Shown here piece by piece: positions 37,304 through 46,407 of a stretch of DNA of 64,000 nucleotides. The position numbers were made by a program, and so were the translations under genes. The DNA comes from Desulfurispirillum indicum S5 (GTDB lineage Bacteria; Chrysiogenota; Chrysiogenetes; Chrysiogenales; Chrysiogenaceae), in contig NC_014836.1 of assembly GCF_000177635.2 (NCBI RefSeq), forward strand, positions 2,464,001 through 2,528,000, given 5' to 3'. A model generated the notes under the pieces. That model was given only the letters and a program-made list of their open reading frames with translations. It did not search any database and was not told where the DNA came from. The number at the start of each line of letters is the position of its first letter. Within the stretch, counting starts at the first letter, position 1.

Positions 37304-38181
37304 GGTGTCTCCGATGGGGTGATGACTGCTCCGCGAAACCGTTTGGCCTCGTCAAAAAGCGGTTTTTCCAGGGTATCTCCAAAGAGGCTGGCAAGGGATT
37401 GGTGTTGGTCGTAGCCTGCTTCAAGCAGCATGCGTCCTCCAGGATTGAGGTGGTGTCGAAAGCCTCTGGCCAAAGCGCGGTAGAAGTCCAGTCCATCCCG
37501 GCCGCCGTCTAGGGCATGGAGGGGTTCGTGGCGCACTTCGTCTTCACGCTCAGACAGATGGGCCTGGTCAAGGTATGGGGGGTTGCACAGGATGAGATCA
37601 AAGGTGCCCCTAATGGCGCCAAAGAGGTCTGAAGGAAGAACATGCCAGGCACCTGCGCCAAGGTGACGGCTGGCGTTGCGCTGGGCGTACTCCAGAGCAG
37701 CGGGGTCTATATCTGCCAGGGTGAGCTGACAGGGTTTGCCAGCCATATGGGCCACGGTGATGCCCAGGACACCGCTGCCACAGCATAGGTCGAGAATGGC
37801 TGGCTGTTGCGGTGCGCAAGGCAGGCGTAGACGGGCCACGGCTTCCATGGCAATGGTTTCCGTGTCAAAGCGTGGAATCAGCACTCCGGGGCCCACCTGA
37901 AAGTCCAGCCCCAGGAAGTTCTGTTCGCCGGTAATATAGGCCAGGGGTTCGCCACCGGTGCGGCGCTGCAGCAAGTGCTTGAAGCTCTGCAGCTCTTCTG
38001 GGGTGCAGGGCCGGTCAAAGTGCAGGTAAATATCGAGGCGCCTCTGGTAGTCACAGACTTTTGCCAGCAGTGTTTCCGCACTGTAGCGCGCCGCATTCAC
38101 CCCTTTTTTTTCCAGGTACGTCGTACTCCACAGCAGCAGGCGCTGCAGGGTCCAGATCTCAGGTGTTTCCACTGAGTTCAC
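37300..38181 (-). CDS. prmC: Release factor glutamine methyltransferase
   Basis: Methylates the glutamine of the GGQ motif in peptide release factors. 293 residues: N-terminal helical domain, SAM motif ILDLCCGSGVLGITVAHM and the substrate-binding NPPY (LILCNPPYLDQAHLS). Overlaps prfA by 23 bp, the usual prfA-prmC coupling of enzyme and substrate genes. Confidence 0.95.
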   Translation of the reverse strand: MNSVETPEIWTLQRLLLWSTTYLEKKGVNAARYSAETLLAKVCDYQRRLDIYLHFDRPCTPEELQSFKHLLQRRTGGEPLAYITGEQNFLGLDFQVGPGVLIPRFDTETIAMEAVARLRLPCAPQQPAILDLCCGSGVLGITVAHMAGKPCQLTLADIDPAALEYAQRNASRHLGAGAWHVLPSDLFGAIRGTFDLILCNPPYLDQAHLSEREDEVRHEPLHALDGGRDGLDFYRALARGFRHHLNPGGRMLLEAGYDQHQSLASLFGDTLEKPLFDEAKRFRGAVITPSETP

Positions 38182-39226
38182 CGGCGCGGGCGCTCTTGGT
38201 CAGGGTGTCAATGACCTCATCCAGGTCACCTTCGAGAACCTGTTCCAGTCGGTGGAGGGTCAGGTTTACCCGGTGGTCGGTCACGCGTCCCTGGGGGAAA
38301 TTATAGGTGCGGATGCGCTCGCTGCGGTCACCGGATCCCACCTGCAGCTTGCGATCCTGGCTGCGCTGGGAGTCGGACTGCTGGACGGCATGGTCCAGCA
38401 GACGCGAACGCAGAATACTGAGTGCTTTCTCCTTGTTTTTGTGCTGCGAGCGCCCCTCCTGGCAGGCAACGGATACGCCGGTAGGGATATGGGTGACCCG
38501 CACGGCAGAGTCCGTCGTGTTGACGTGCTGCCCACCTGCACCGCTGGAGCGATAGACATCGATGCGCAGGTCGGCGGGGTTGATATCGATATCCACCTCT
38601 TCTGCTTCCGGCAGCACGGCCACCGTGACCGCTGAAGTGTGAATGCGTCCACTGGATTCGGTCTGGGGAACCCGCTGAACCCTGTGGGTGCCGGACTCGA
38701 ATTTCAGGCGCGAATAGACGTTACGGCCTTCAATCATGGAGATGATCTCGCGGAAACCGCCATTGCCCGTTTCATTGACACTGAGCACTTCCACTTTCCA
38801 GCCACGCTCATCGGCGTAGCGGGAGTACATGCGGAAGAGATCCGTCGCGAACAGGGCAGCCTCCTCGCCGCCGGTTCCGGCGCGTATTTCCAGAATGATG
38901 TTCTTGGTGTCGTTGGGGTCCCTTGGCAGCAGCAGTTCGGTCAGGGTGTCTTCGAGCTGCTGTTCCTGGTGGCGCAGGCTCTGGATTTCCTGCTGAATCA
39001 TTTCGCGCAGTTCACGATCCTTTTCACTGGTGAGCATCTCCTGATTATCTGCCAGTTCACGACGCACGGTTTTGAACTGCTGGAAGGCTTCCACCACTTC
39101 GCGCAGCTCGCTCAGTTCCCGGGTTGCCTGTTGCAGTCGTTGGGTATCCGCCGTGGCGCCAGGGTGGGAAAGCTCGGCGCTGAGCAGTTCATAGCGATCT
39201 TCAATATCCTGAAGTTTTTCGAGCAT
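38159..39226 (-). CDS. prfA: Peptide chain release factor 1
   Basis: Recognises UAA and UAG stop codons. 355 residues. N-terminal helical hairpin, then RAGTGGEEAALFATDLFRMY, the catalytic GGQ in SSGAGGQHVNTTDSAVRVTHIPTG (GGQ near residue 230) and C-terminal FPQGRVTDHRVNLTLH. RF1 rather than RF2 from length and lack of an internal frameshift site. Confidence 0.97.
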   Translation of the reverse strand: MLEKLQDIEDRYELLSAELSHPGATADTQRLQQATRELSELREVVEAFQQFKTVRRELADNQEMLTSEKDRELREMIQQEIQSLRHQEQQLEDTLTELLLPRDPNDTKNIILEIRAGTGGEEAALFATDLFRMYSRYADERGWKVEVLSVNETGNGGFREIISMIEGRNVYSRLKFESGTHRVQRVPQTESSGRIHTSAVTVAVLPEAEEVDIDINPADLRIDVYRSSGAGGQHVNTTDSAVRVTHIPTGVSVACQEGRSQHKNKEKALSILRSRLLDHAVQQSDSQRSQDRKLQVGSGDRSERIRTYNFPQGRVTDHRVNLTLHRLEQVLEGDLDEVIDTLTKSARAGELSGNT

Positions 39227-39256
39227 GGTCTTCTTTCCGTAAAAAGTATATTCAGA

Positions 39257-39688
39257 TCAGTGGATCGGTTGCCTGTTGAAGATGGCGGCATGCTCGACCA
39301 TGAGACAGCGATCCATCACGACAGCAAGTCCGGCGGTACAAGCTGCTGTGGCGGCCTCCCGATGCTCAATGCCCTTTTGCATCCAGATCGCCTTGGCGTG
39401 GCAGGTGATGGCCTGTTCAACCGTGGGGGGGACGTTTTCCGAACGCTGAAAAATATCAACCAGGTCAATGGGTTCCGGTACCTGCGCCAGGGAGCCATAG
39501 CAGTGCTCCCCCAGCAGCAGCTGGCCTTCGTAGACCGGGTTGACGGGGATGACGCGGTATCCCTCCCGCTGCAGGTAGCGGCTGACGAAGTTGGAGGCCC
39601 GATCCTCCTTGGGCGAGAGCCCTACGACGGCGATGGTTCGGGTTGTTTCCAGGAGGCGTTTCATATCGGCACGGTGTTCCAGTATCAT
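39257..39688 (-). CDS. CoA-binding domain protein
   Basis: 143 residues from ATG 39688, which overlaps the upstream gene by ATGA; a longer frame would lie inside the epimerase gene. Rossmann-like CoA_binding_2 domain: TIAVVGLSPKEDRASNFVSRYLQREGYRVIPVNP, then IDLVDIFQRSENVPP, AKAIWMQKGIEH and VMDRCLMVEH. Relatives of E. coli YccU; biological role unknown. Confidence 0.88.
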   Translation of the reverse strand: MILEHRADMKRLLETTRTIAVVGLSPKEDRASNFVSRYLQREGYRVIPVNPVYEGQLLLGEHCYGSLAQVPEPIDLVDIFQRSENVPPTVEQAITCHAKAIWMQKGIEHREAATAACTAGLAVVMDRCLMVEHAAIFNRQPIH

Positions 39689-40716
39689 GGTGTGTTCCTT
39701 GGAGAAGTTTGCAGAGTGCGTTGAAAGTTTTCCAGAATCGATTGCTGCTTTTGCGGTGGAAGGTGCACAAACCACTGAACCGTCTTCTCCAGACCATCGG
39801 CAAGGGATGTCCGGGCACTGTAGCCAAGCTCTGCAGCGGCCAGTGCCGTGTGCGCCAGCCCATGGTGCATGTCGCCGGGTCGCTGCGGCAGGTGGCGGGG
39901 GGGGATATCCGCGTTCAGGCCACGTCGCTTCAGAATGGTCTGCAGTTCTTCACAGATTTCATTTACCGAAAAGCGTTGTCCGGAGCCGACATTATACTCT
40001 CCGGCGGGAATGTCGCGGTGGAGGGCGGCGGTGAGAGCGCTGACGGCATCATTGACGTAGACAAAGTCACAACTCTGATTGCCATTGCCGAAAATGATGG
40101 GCTCCTGAGCCTGGGAGAGGTGCGCGATAAGGGATGTCACCAGCGCCGGGCCCTGCTCACCCCAGATCTGCCCCGGGCCGTAGACATTGAAGAAGCGCAG
40201 GCCCACGGTGGGGATATGGTACTGCCGATGCATCAGGCCGGCATAGAGTTCGCAGGTGTACCGGCTGACGCCATAGGGTGTCAGGGGCTTTCCCAGTGAG
40301 TTCTCCGCCAGGGGAACCGCAGAACTGTCTCCATATACCTTGTGGGAGGAAGCGTAGACGATTTTACCCACTCCCTGGCGATATGCCGCCCAGAAGAGGT
40401 TGAGACTTCCCTGGATATGGATGGCAGCGCTGGGGAAAGGATCTGTGAGGCTGTGGGGGGCGCAGCTCTGCCGGGCCAGGTGCACAATGGCCTGCTGCCC
40501 GGAGCAGGCTTGCATGCAGGTTTGGGGGCAGGTCACTGTGCCCTCGATCAGGCGCAGGCGCTGATGGTGGCGGTTCTGCAGGTTTTCCAGCTGCTCGCGG
40601 CTGCCGGAAGAGAAGTCATCCAGGACGCTGACGTGCAGATGCTGCTCTTGCTCAAGCAGTGTTTCCAGCAGATGCAGGCCGATAAAACCGGCTCCGCCGC
40701 TTACGAGTACCCTCAT
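39685..40716 (-). CDS. NAD-dependent epimerase/dehydratase, GalE-like, with YxxxR
   Basis: Extended short-chain dehydrogenase fold, 343 residues. NAD-binding GGAGFIG at 7-13, then DDFSSG, the serine of ASSHKVYGDSS (S123/S124) and Tyr148. The usual YxxxK catalytic pair reads Y148-GVS-R152, with codon CGG for the arginine. C-terminal substrate domain includes RFFNVYGPGQ and NVGSGQRFSVNE. Likely a nucleotide-sugar epimerase or reductase for surface glycans; the K-to-R change may reduce or alter activity. Flanked by rsmE and the CoA-binding protein gene. Confidence 0.85.
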   Translation of the reverse strand: MRVLVSGGAGFIGLHLLETLLEQEQHLHVSVLDDFSSGSREQLENLQNRHHQRLRLIEGTVTCPQTCMQACSGQQAIVHLARQSCAPHSLTDPFPSAAIHIQGSLNLFWAAYRQGVGKIVYASSHKVYGDSSAVPLAENSLGKPLTPYGVSRYTCELYAGLMHRQYHIPTVGLRFFNVYGPGQIWGEQGPALVTSLIAHLSQAQEPIIFGNGNQSCDFVYVNDAVSALTAALHRDIPAGEYNVGSGQRFSVNEICEELQTILKRRGLNADIPPRHLPQRPGDMHHGLAHTALAAAELGYSARTSLADGLEKTVQWFVHLPPQKQQSILENFQRTLQTSPRNTP

Positions 40717-40789
40717 GGATGTTCCTTGACCTCGGAGATATTTCGACTCAGATTATCCTGTCCGCTGGTGGATTGCAACAGATGGGAGT

Positions 40790-41521
40790 TCATGGGATAT
40801 CGCCAAAGCGATGCTGCACTATGCTCAGGGCAGCGACCTGCGCGGTACTGGCTTTGAGTATGCGTGGCCCAAGGCTGACCATCTGTATGCCGCACATGCG
40901 GGCTTTTTGCGCTTCCCGCTGACTGATTCCCCCTTCGGGACCGATCATGAGCAGCAGTGGCTGGCCTGTGTCAATGGACAGGGAGGCTATGGGCTCCCGA
41001 GCGCCCTCATAGCAGAGGATCTTCTGGCGGGGCAGCCACTGATCGTCACTGAGCAGCTGCTCAAAGGTCGTCAGCGGATCAATGGCTGGCGGGCAGGTAC
41101 GCAGGTTCTGCTTGCAGGATTCGTTGACGATGCGCTGCATCTTTTCCCGTTTGCGCTGAGCCCTTTTTTCATCGTACTGCACGACGCAGTTCTCCGACAC
41201 GAAGACGACAATGCGGTGGGCGCCCAGCTCGCAGAACATGCGCACGTTGTCAAAAAAAGCATCGCCTTTGATCGCCGCGCAGGCGATCGTCAGCTGGAGC
41301 GATGATTCCGTTTCGTGGGCAATGGGATCGCTCAGGGAGATTGCGGCGCTGTCATCTGCCATGGCGGTGATTCTGCCGCGATATCGCACTTTACCGGTGG
41401 AGAGAATATCCACCGGGTCGCCGATATTTTTGCGCAGCACCCGTCGCAGATGGTGGAAGTCCTCGCCTTCAATGCGGCAGGAGTCCTGGCCTATCAGTGC
41501 CTGGTCAATCAGGAACGCCAT
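40790..41521 (-). CDS. rsmE: 16S rRNA (uracil1498-N3)-methyltransferase
   Basis: SPOUT methyltransferase acting on U1498 of 16S rRNA. 243 residues: N-terminal PUA-like domain (FHHLRRVLRKNIGD), then the knot motifs LLLMIGPEGGISQREA and VSLGPRILKASTAQVAALSIVQH. Lies 6 bp after prmA, forming an L11-methyltransferase/RsmE pair common in many bacteria. Confidence 0.94.
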   Translation of the reverse strand: MAFLIDQALIGQDSCRIEGEDFHHLRRVLRKNIGDPVDILSTGKVRYRGRITAMADDSAAISLSDPIAHETESSLQLTIACAAIKGDAFFDNVRMFCELGAHRIVVFVSENCVVQYDEKRAQRKREKMQRIVNESCKQNLRTCPPAIDPLTTFEQLLSDDQWLPRQKILCYEGAREPIASLSIDTGQPLLLMIGPEGGISQREAQKARMCGIQMVSLGPRILKASTAQVAALSIVQHRFGDIP

Positions 41522-41527
41522 GGCAGC

Positions 41528-42388
41528 CTAGACCTCGACGCACAGGGCGCACCAGTCTCCGCGATAGGTGCTGGCTGCATGCCTGAAGCCGTGCAGGTTC
41601 AAGGCCGTACGCACATCGGCTTCCCGCTCTCGCAGGATGCCTGAGAGGATGAGGTACTCGCCGGCCAGTCGCCGGTAGTGGGGCATGATCTCGATATGCA
41701 CCCCGGCAATAATATTGGCAATGACAATATCATGTACCTGGCTGATGTGCTCTGCCGTGGTCGTGCGGAAATCGATGCCTTCCACCTGGTTCAGGGCGGC
41801 ATTTTCCCGACAGATGGGCTCACAGAGGGGGTCGTTGTCAAAGGCCAGCACAGGGTTTGCCCCCATTTTGCGGGCGCCGATGGCAAGAATGCCGGAGCCG
41901 GTTCCCACATCAAGGACGCTTTTGCCCGCCAGGGGCAGGCGGGCGAGGGCCTCGAGGCAGAGGATGGTGGTCGGGTGCTGGCCGGTGCCGAAGGCCATGC
42001 CGGGGTCAATGAGGATAACCGCCATGTAAGGCGCGGTCTCCTGGGGGCTCAGGGGCTCCCAGGCTGGCTGGATGCGTATGGAGCCTTCGGCCACCTCAAG
42101 GGGCTGAAAGTAGGCCTTCCAGCTGTTTTCCCAGTCCTGGGGTTCAATGACACGGGTGCAAAAACCTGCGGCCGCGCTCTGCAGATAGCGCTCAATGGCC
42201 TGGCGTCGGCCTGCGTACTCCTGGGGATCGAAATAGGCCTTGAGGCTGAGGGTCGGCTGCTCTTCACGCTCAACCTCTTCGAGCTCCTTGCTGAGGAATG
42301 CCTGGCAGCCGAAGAGTATCAGTTGGGTTTCAATGGCTTCGTGGCAGGAGCGTTCATAGGTGATGGTGAGTTCAATGGAGTTGCTCAT
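41528..42388 (-). CDS. prmA: Ribosomal protein L11 methyltransferase
   Basis: Trimethylates L11. 286 residues. N-terminal substrate-recognition domain, then DPGMAFGTGQHPTTILCLEAL, SAM-binding VLDVGTGSGILAIGARKMGA and HDIVIANIIAGVHIEIMPHY with the N-x-x-x motif of the family. The start overlaps the lipoprotein stop by ATGA. Confidence 0.95.
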   Translation of the reverse strand: MSNSIELTITYERSCHEAIETQLILFGCQAFLSKELEEVEREEQPTLSLKAYFDPQEYAGRRQAIERYLQSAAAGFCTRVIEPQDWENSWKAYFQPLEVAEGSIRIQPAWEPLSPQETAPYMAVILIDPGMAFGTGQHPTTILCLEALARLPLAGKSVLDVGTGSGILAIGARKMGANPVLAFDNDPLCEPICRENAALNQVEGIDFRTTTAEHISQVHDIVIANIIAGVHIEIMPHYRRLAGEYLILSGILREREADVRTALNLHGFRHAASTYRGDWCALCVEV

Positions 42389-43809
42389 GGATAGTGCCGC
42401 CGCAGGTGGGGGAATTCTTCCTGGTAGAGCAGTGGTTCGTGCGGTACAAGTGCCTCGGGGAAAATATCTTCCGGCAGATTAATGAAGAGTGTTTCGGGTG
42501 TGGCGCGGTAGACCGGCGAGGTTCTTTCCAGCACACGGAAGCCGCCACGGGCAACTTCGACCATGGCGGGACGTTTGACAAAGCGCTGTTCTTCATCGCG
42601 GAACATGACTCCGGTTACGCCGAGGAAGCAGGCTTCGTTGGCTTTGCTGACGCCGTAGAGCAGGAGCAGATGTCCGAGGGTGGCTGCGTCATAGCCCTGG
42701 GCCGAAAGCCAGGAAGGCTGGTCGGAGTGGCTGTACTCCTGCAGGGAGCGGCGGAAAATGACATCGGAGATCCAGCGGTTATCGGATATGTACAGGGTAG
42801 GGAATCTGGCGCCATGGATGTGGGGCGCGGCTTCATAGATCTTCTGGTCGTGCCAGTAGCTGGTGCCATAGACTTTCAGGTGATCCATGTCAAAGTTGAA
42901 GAAGGGAAACAGTGGTGCCACGACGATGGCATCCAGGAAGTCCATGGGCAGGAAGACCCCGTCAAAGTCGGTGGTGTAGGTGGCAAATTTTTCCCGGGTC
43001 TGGTGCTCCACCAGCTCTCCCAGGAACTCGCGGATAACACGTGACTGGTTGTTGAGCTGTTTGGAGTAGATCCTCTCGCGGAACAGTGTCAGGTAGCGGC
43101 TGTATTGTGCCTGCTGCTTGATGGCGTTGGCATATTCGGCGGTCATGGGTTCGCCGGGCCGGAAGACGATATAGCGGAAGATGCCATCGTCCTCCATCTG
43201 CTTGATAACAGCGCTGACTTCATCGCGTACGCTCAGGCCGGTGGAGTACTCGGCAGGCTGCTGAGGATTGTGGGCAATGGTGGGTGTGATGAACACCTTG
43301 CGCTGGCCGAACCGCGCGCGCATCTTTTCCAGCAGTGAAGGCTGCAGGGGGCCGATGACAACAGCGTAGGGCCGCAGGCTGTCCAGGAGCTCCTCTTCTT
43401 CCATGGAAGCGGAGTTATAGACGATCAGGGAAAAGCCCCGCTCATGGGCGCTGGCGGTAATTCCCCTGAGAATTTCACGGGATGCGGAGAAGTATGCTGG
43501 CGAAAAGTCCAGCACCACTGCCAGGGAGCGGAAGCTGTCATGGTAGGCTTCAATGGCGCGGCCTGGATCCATCTCCATGTCCTGCTGGAGAGAAAAGGGC
43601 ATGGCGTAGCCCTGCAGGCTGTCCCAGAGGTAGCGATCGTCAACAGCAGCGCGATGGCGCGGGTGTCGTTGACCCTGGATGGTCTGGTCGTCTGTATCGC
43701 CAAACGTGGTGCTGATACCCTCAAAGGTGGATTTGGCAGGTCCGGCGCAACCGCTGAGCATGAGCAGGGCCGCAATGGTGAGAAGCGTAATGAGTCGCAA
43801 GGCTGGCAT
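42385..43809 (-). CDS. Lipoprotein with periplasmic-binding fold (penicillin-binding protein activator-like)
   Basis: 474 residues from ATG 43809: signal MPALRLITLLTIAALLMLSGC with lipobox LSGC. The rest resembles the type I periplasmic-binding fold of LpoA/LppC proteins (LAVVLDFSPAYFSASREILRGI, VVIGPLQPSLLEKM, FDGVFLPMDFLDAIVVAPLFPFF). LpoA activates murein synthase PBP1a in gamma-proteobacteria; here that role is inferred. A GTG at 43851 could extend it, but it lies upstream of the expected transcription start. First gene of the minus-strand operon. Confidence 0.72.
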   Translation of the reverse strand: MPALRLITLLTIAALLMLSGCAGPAKSTFEGISTTFGDTDDQTIQGQRHPRHRAAVDDRYLWDSLQGYAMPFSLQQDMEMDPGRAIEAYHDSFRSLAVVLDFSPAYFSASREILRGITASAHERGFSLIVYNSASMEEEELLDSLRPYAVVIGPLQPSLLEKMRARFGQRKVFITPTIAHNPQQPAEYSTGLSVRDEVSAVIKQMEDDGIFRYIVFRPGEPMTAEYANAIKQQAQYSRYLTLFRERIYSKQLNNQSRVIREFLGELVEHQTREKFATYTTDFDGVFLPMDFLDAIVVAPLFPFFNFDMDHLKVYGTSYWHDQKIYEAAPHIHGARFPTLYISDNRWISDVIFRRSLQEYSHSDQPSWLSAQGYDAATLGHLLLLYGVSKANEACFLGVTGVMFRDEEQRFVKRPAMVEVARGGFRVLERTSPVYRATPETLFINLPEDIFPEALVPHEPLLYQEEFPHLRRHYP

Positions 43810-43842
43810 GGCAGTATGTCCTGGGGGTACGAGTTTTTTCGG

Positions 43843-43871
43843 ATTATACACATGAACACCTTGATTCTCAA
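43843..43871 (-). promoter_or_regulatory. Strong sigma70 promoter of the lipoprotein-prmA-...-prmC operon
   Basis: On the minus strand, TTGAGA (43871-43866), 17-nt spacer and a perfect TATAAT (43848-43843). Transcription would start near 43836, just before the ATG at 43809. Confidence 0.78.
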
Positions 43872-43918
43872 CGCATCATCAGGGTATTTTTGTCGGGCAT
43901 CCTGAGGAGGTGTTTTTC

Positions 43919-44527
43919 ATGAAACTTTTTACGGTACAACCGAATAACATTGACAGCCGTCAGATTGCCGCTGCAGTGGAAATCATGCGCAACGGCGGCC
44001 TGGTCGCCTATCCCACCGATAGCGCCTATGGCATTGGCTGTGATATTCTCAATAAAGATGCCATCGCCCGCGTGCGGCGCATCAAACAGATGCATGACGC
44101 CAAGCCGTTGACCTTCATCTGCAGCTCCCTCTCCCACGCTTCCCAGTACGCGATAATTTCCGACTACGCCTATCGCACCATGAAGCACCTGATTCCCGGC
44201 CCCTACACCTTTTTGCTTGATGCCACCAAGCTCACGCCCAAAGCGGTGCAGAACCCCAAGCGCAAGCGGTGCGGCATCCGTATTCCCGCCAATGACATCT
44301 GCATGGCACTGGTGGAGGAGCTGGGCCGGCCGATTATCTCTACTACCGCCAAGGTAGACGGTGAGCCCACCGGTGACCCCTGGCGCATTCACCAGGAGCT
44401 TGAAGGGATGCTGGATGCGCTGGTGGATGGCGGCTACAGCGAGCCAACGCAGACCACGGTCCTGCTTTTTGAAAACAACCAGGTGGAGCTGGTGCGCCAG
44501 GGAATGGGCGCCGTTGATTTTCTATGA
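43919..44527 (+). CDS. YciO/Sua5-family threonylcarbamoyl-AMP synthase-like protein
   Basis: 202 residues from ATG 43919, with GAGGAGG 9 nt upstream. The YrdC fold is marked by GLVAYPTDSAYGIGCDI, RRIKQMHDAKPLTFICSSLS, IPGPYTFLLDATK and KRKRCGIRIPANDICMAL. Length and the LTFICSSLSHAS pattern are closer to YciO than to TsaC/Sua5, so a role in t6A tRNA modification is possible but not certain. Overlaps lpxK by ATGA. Confidence 0.85.
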   Translation: MKLFTVQPNNIDSRQIAAAVEIMRNGGLVAYPTDSAYGIGCDILNKDAIARVRRIKQMHDAKPLTFICSSLSHASQYAIISDYAYRTMKHLIPGPYTFLLDATKLTPKAVQNPKRKRCGIRIPANDICMALVEELGRPIISTTAKVDGEPTGDPWRIHQELEGMLDALVDGGYSEPTQTTVLLFENNQVELVRQGMGAVDFL

Positions 44528-45483
44528 GCCTGCGGGATCGCTATCTCTATGGTGGGGGATTGTGGCACCTGCCGCGCCTGGCCCTGCTGCCCCTGAGCCT
44601 GCTCTACCCTCTGATCGGTGCCTGGCGCTATCGCCTGGCCACTCCCCGGCGCTTTCCTTTTTTTACCATCAGCCTCGGCAACCTGGTTGCCGGAGGGACC
44701 GGCAAAACGCCCCTGACCATTGTTCTCGCCCGCCTGCTGACTGAACATGGGCTGAAGGTGGGTATTCTCAGCCGCGGTTATGGGGGCTCCTATCGCGAAC
44801 CCTATCTGGTGGTGACCGAATCGACCCCGTGGCGGGAGTGCGGGGACGAACCGCTGCTCATGGCCCGCAGAACCGCAGCGCAGGTGGTGGTCAGCCGCCA
44901 GCGCATTCCCGGGGCTCTTTATCTGCAGCAGCAGGGAGTTGACGTGGTGCTGTTGGATGATGCTTTCAGCAACCATAAGCTGGTGAAGGACTTCGAAATA
45001 CTTTTACTGGATCATCGGCGTCCTTTGGGGAACGGACTGCCCATTCCCAGCGGTTTGCTGCGGGAGTTTCCCTCCGCCATTGCACGGGCGGACCTGGTCA
45101 TCCGTACCCGGGTGGAGGAGCATTTTGCCGGCGATGCTCCGGCGGCCCACTATGCCATGAGCTGTTCTGCGGACAGGGCATTTCCCATCAGTGCTTACAG
45201 CGCCCTTGGGAATAACCGGGCATTTTTTGAAGGTTTACAGCAGATGGGATACCGGTTGGAGCGAACCCTGGCTCTGCCCGATCATGGCGTGCCGACGGAT
45301 GATCAGCTGGAGGCGCTCAGCGCGGGTGGGCACCCGCTGGTAACCAGCGAGAAAGACCACCTCAAGCTGTCAACCCACTGGCAGCCCCGCGTGATGCCCG
45401 TTGGCCTCGCCCTGAAGCTTCTGAATACAGATGCCCCTCTGGAAAACCTTCTGCAGAGGATCAAACGCCATCAGGAAAGGTGA
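44524..45483 (+). CDS. lpxK: Tetraacyldisaccharide 4'-kinase
   Basis: Adds the 4'-phosphate of lipid A at the inner membrane. 319 residues: an N-terminal hydrophobic segment (~17-38), P-loop SLGNLVAGGTGKTPLT, GILSRGYGGSY, GDEPLLMARR and VLLDDAFSNHKLVKDFEILLLD. The C-terminus ends in ALVTSEKDHLKL-like residues. Shows the cell makes LPS. Confidence 0.96.
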   Translation: MSLRDRYLYGGGLWHLPRLALLPLSLLYPLIGAWRYRLATPRRFPFFTISLGNLVAGGTGKTPLTIVLARLLTEHGLKVGILSRGYGGSYREPYLVVTESTPWRECGDEPLLMARRTAAQVVVSRQRIPGALYLQQQGVDVVLLDDAFSNHKLVKDFEILLLDHRRPLGNGLPIPSGLLREFPSAIARADLVIRTRVEEHFAGDAPAAHYAMSCSADRAFPISAYSALGNNRAFFEGLQQMGYRLERTLALPDHGVPTDDQLEALSAGGHPLVTSEKDHLKLSTHWQPRVMPVGLALKLLNTDAPLENLLQRIKRHQER

Positions 45484-45487
45484 ATTC

Positions 45488-46324
45488 ATGTCCACTCTCC
45501 GTCCACGGGCCGGCGTTGTCAGCTATATCAATTCGGTTCCCATGATCCATGGTATCCAGCAGGGCCGGGTCCCCTGCAACTGGGATTTGCACTTTACTAC
45601 TCCTGCGTGCATCTCTGAGTTGCTGTTCGCAGGGGAAGTGCAGTCGGGCCTGGTTTCCAGCTTTGCCTATACAGGCGCTGGCAGCGAATATGTGGTGCTG
45701 CCCGATGTTTCCATCTCCAGCTGCGGCAATGTCCAGAGTGTTTTACTCTTTCACAACAAACCCCTTGGCAGAATTCGTCATATTCACCTTTCCAGTTCCA
45801 GCCTGACCAGCAGTAACCTGATGCGTCTGCTGATGCACCTTGAAGGTGTGCCCTGCCAATACACGGCCATTGATGGCGAGGAGCAGTTCGCCCCTGATCA
45901 GCAGCCCGAGGCGGTGATGTACATTGGCGATCGCGCCCTGCAGGAGCTGCGTCTGGGGCGCTTCAGTTACGTTTCTGATCTGGCAGCCCTGTGGTACGAC
46001 AAATTCCACCTGCCCTTTGTCTTTGCCCTGTGGGTGGTGCGCCGGGACTTCGCTGGCGAGCACCCGGCTGCGGTGGGTGAACTCTACCACAGCCTGCAGC
46101 AGTCCATGGCTTATGGAAAACAGCACCGGGATGAGATTGCCGCTCTCTGTGGGCAGCGTATCGGCTATAGCCCTGCCGAGTCCCGCGACTATCTGAGTAA
46201 AATTCACTATGAGCTGGGCCCTGAGCACCTGAAGGCGCTGAAACTCTTTTATTCACTGCTGGAAATTTTCCAGATCATTCCCGAAGCACCAGTTGTCGAA
46301 TTTTTTCCGGTACCCGAGCGCTGA
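45488..46324 (+). CDS. mqnA: Chorismate dehydratase, menaquinone (futalosine) pathway
   Basis: Converts chorismate to 3-[(1-carboxyvinyl)oxy]benzoate, first committed step of futalosine-type menaquinone synthesis. 278 residues in a periplasmic-binding-like fold. RAGVVSYINSVPMIHGI at the N-terminus, LVSSFAYTGAGSEYVVLPDVSISS, EAVMYIGDRALQE and a C-terminal LKLFYSLLEIFQIIP are typical. ATG 45488 follows the lpxK stop by 4 bp. Confidence 0.92.
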   Translation: MSTLRPRAGVVSYINSVPMIHGIQQGRVPCNWDLHFTTPACISELLFAGEVQSGLVSSFAYTGAGSEYVVLPDVSISSCGNVQSVLLFHNKPLGRIRHIHLSSSSLTSSNLMRLLMHLEGVPCQYTAIDGEEQFAPDQQPEAVMYIGDRALQELRLGRFSYVSDLAALWYDKFHLPFVFALWVVRRDFAGEHPAAVGELYHSLQQSMAYGKQHRDEIAALCGQRIGYSPAESRDYLSKIHYELGPEHLKALKLFYSLLEIFQIIPEAPVVEFFPVPER

Positions 46325-46407
46325 CAGACAGCTGAAAGCTCCTGGCTGCCATTTCCCGCTCGCTGTGTTATCATGGGCGGACTTCAACTGACGGTGAGAG
46401 TTGCCCG

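Noticed and set aside
36251-37414. Open frame of 387 codons on the plus strand
   Set aside because: Overlaps the ftsZ end and terminator and is antisense to the methyltransferase and prmC genes.
38639-39724. Open frame of 361 codons on the plus strand
   Set aside because: Antisense to prfA and the CoA-binding protein gene; no protein features.
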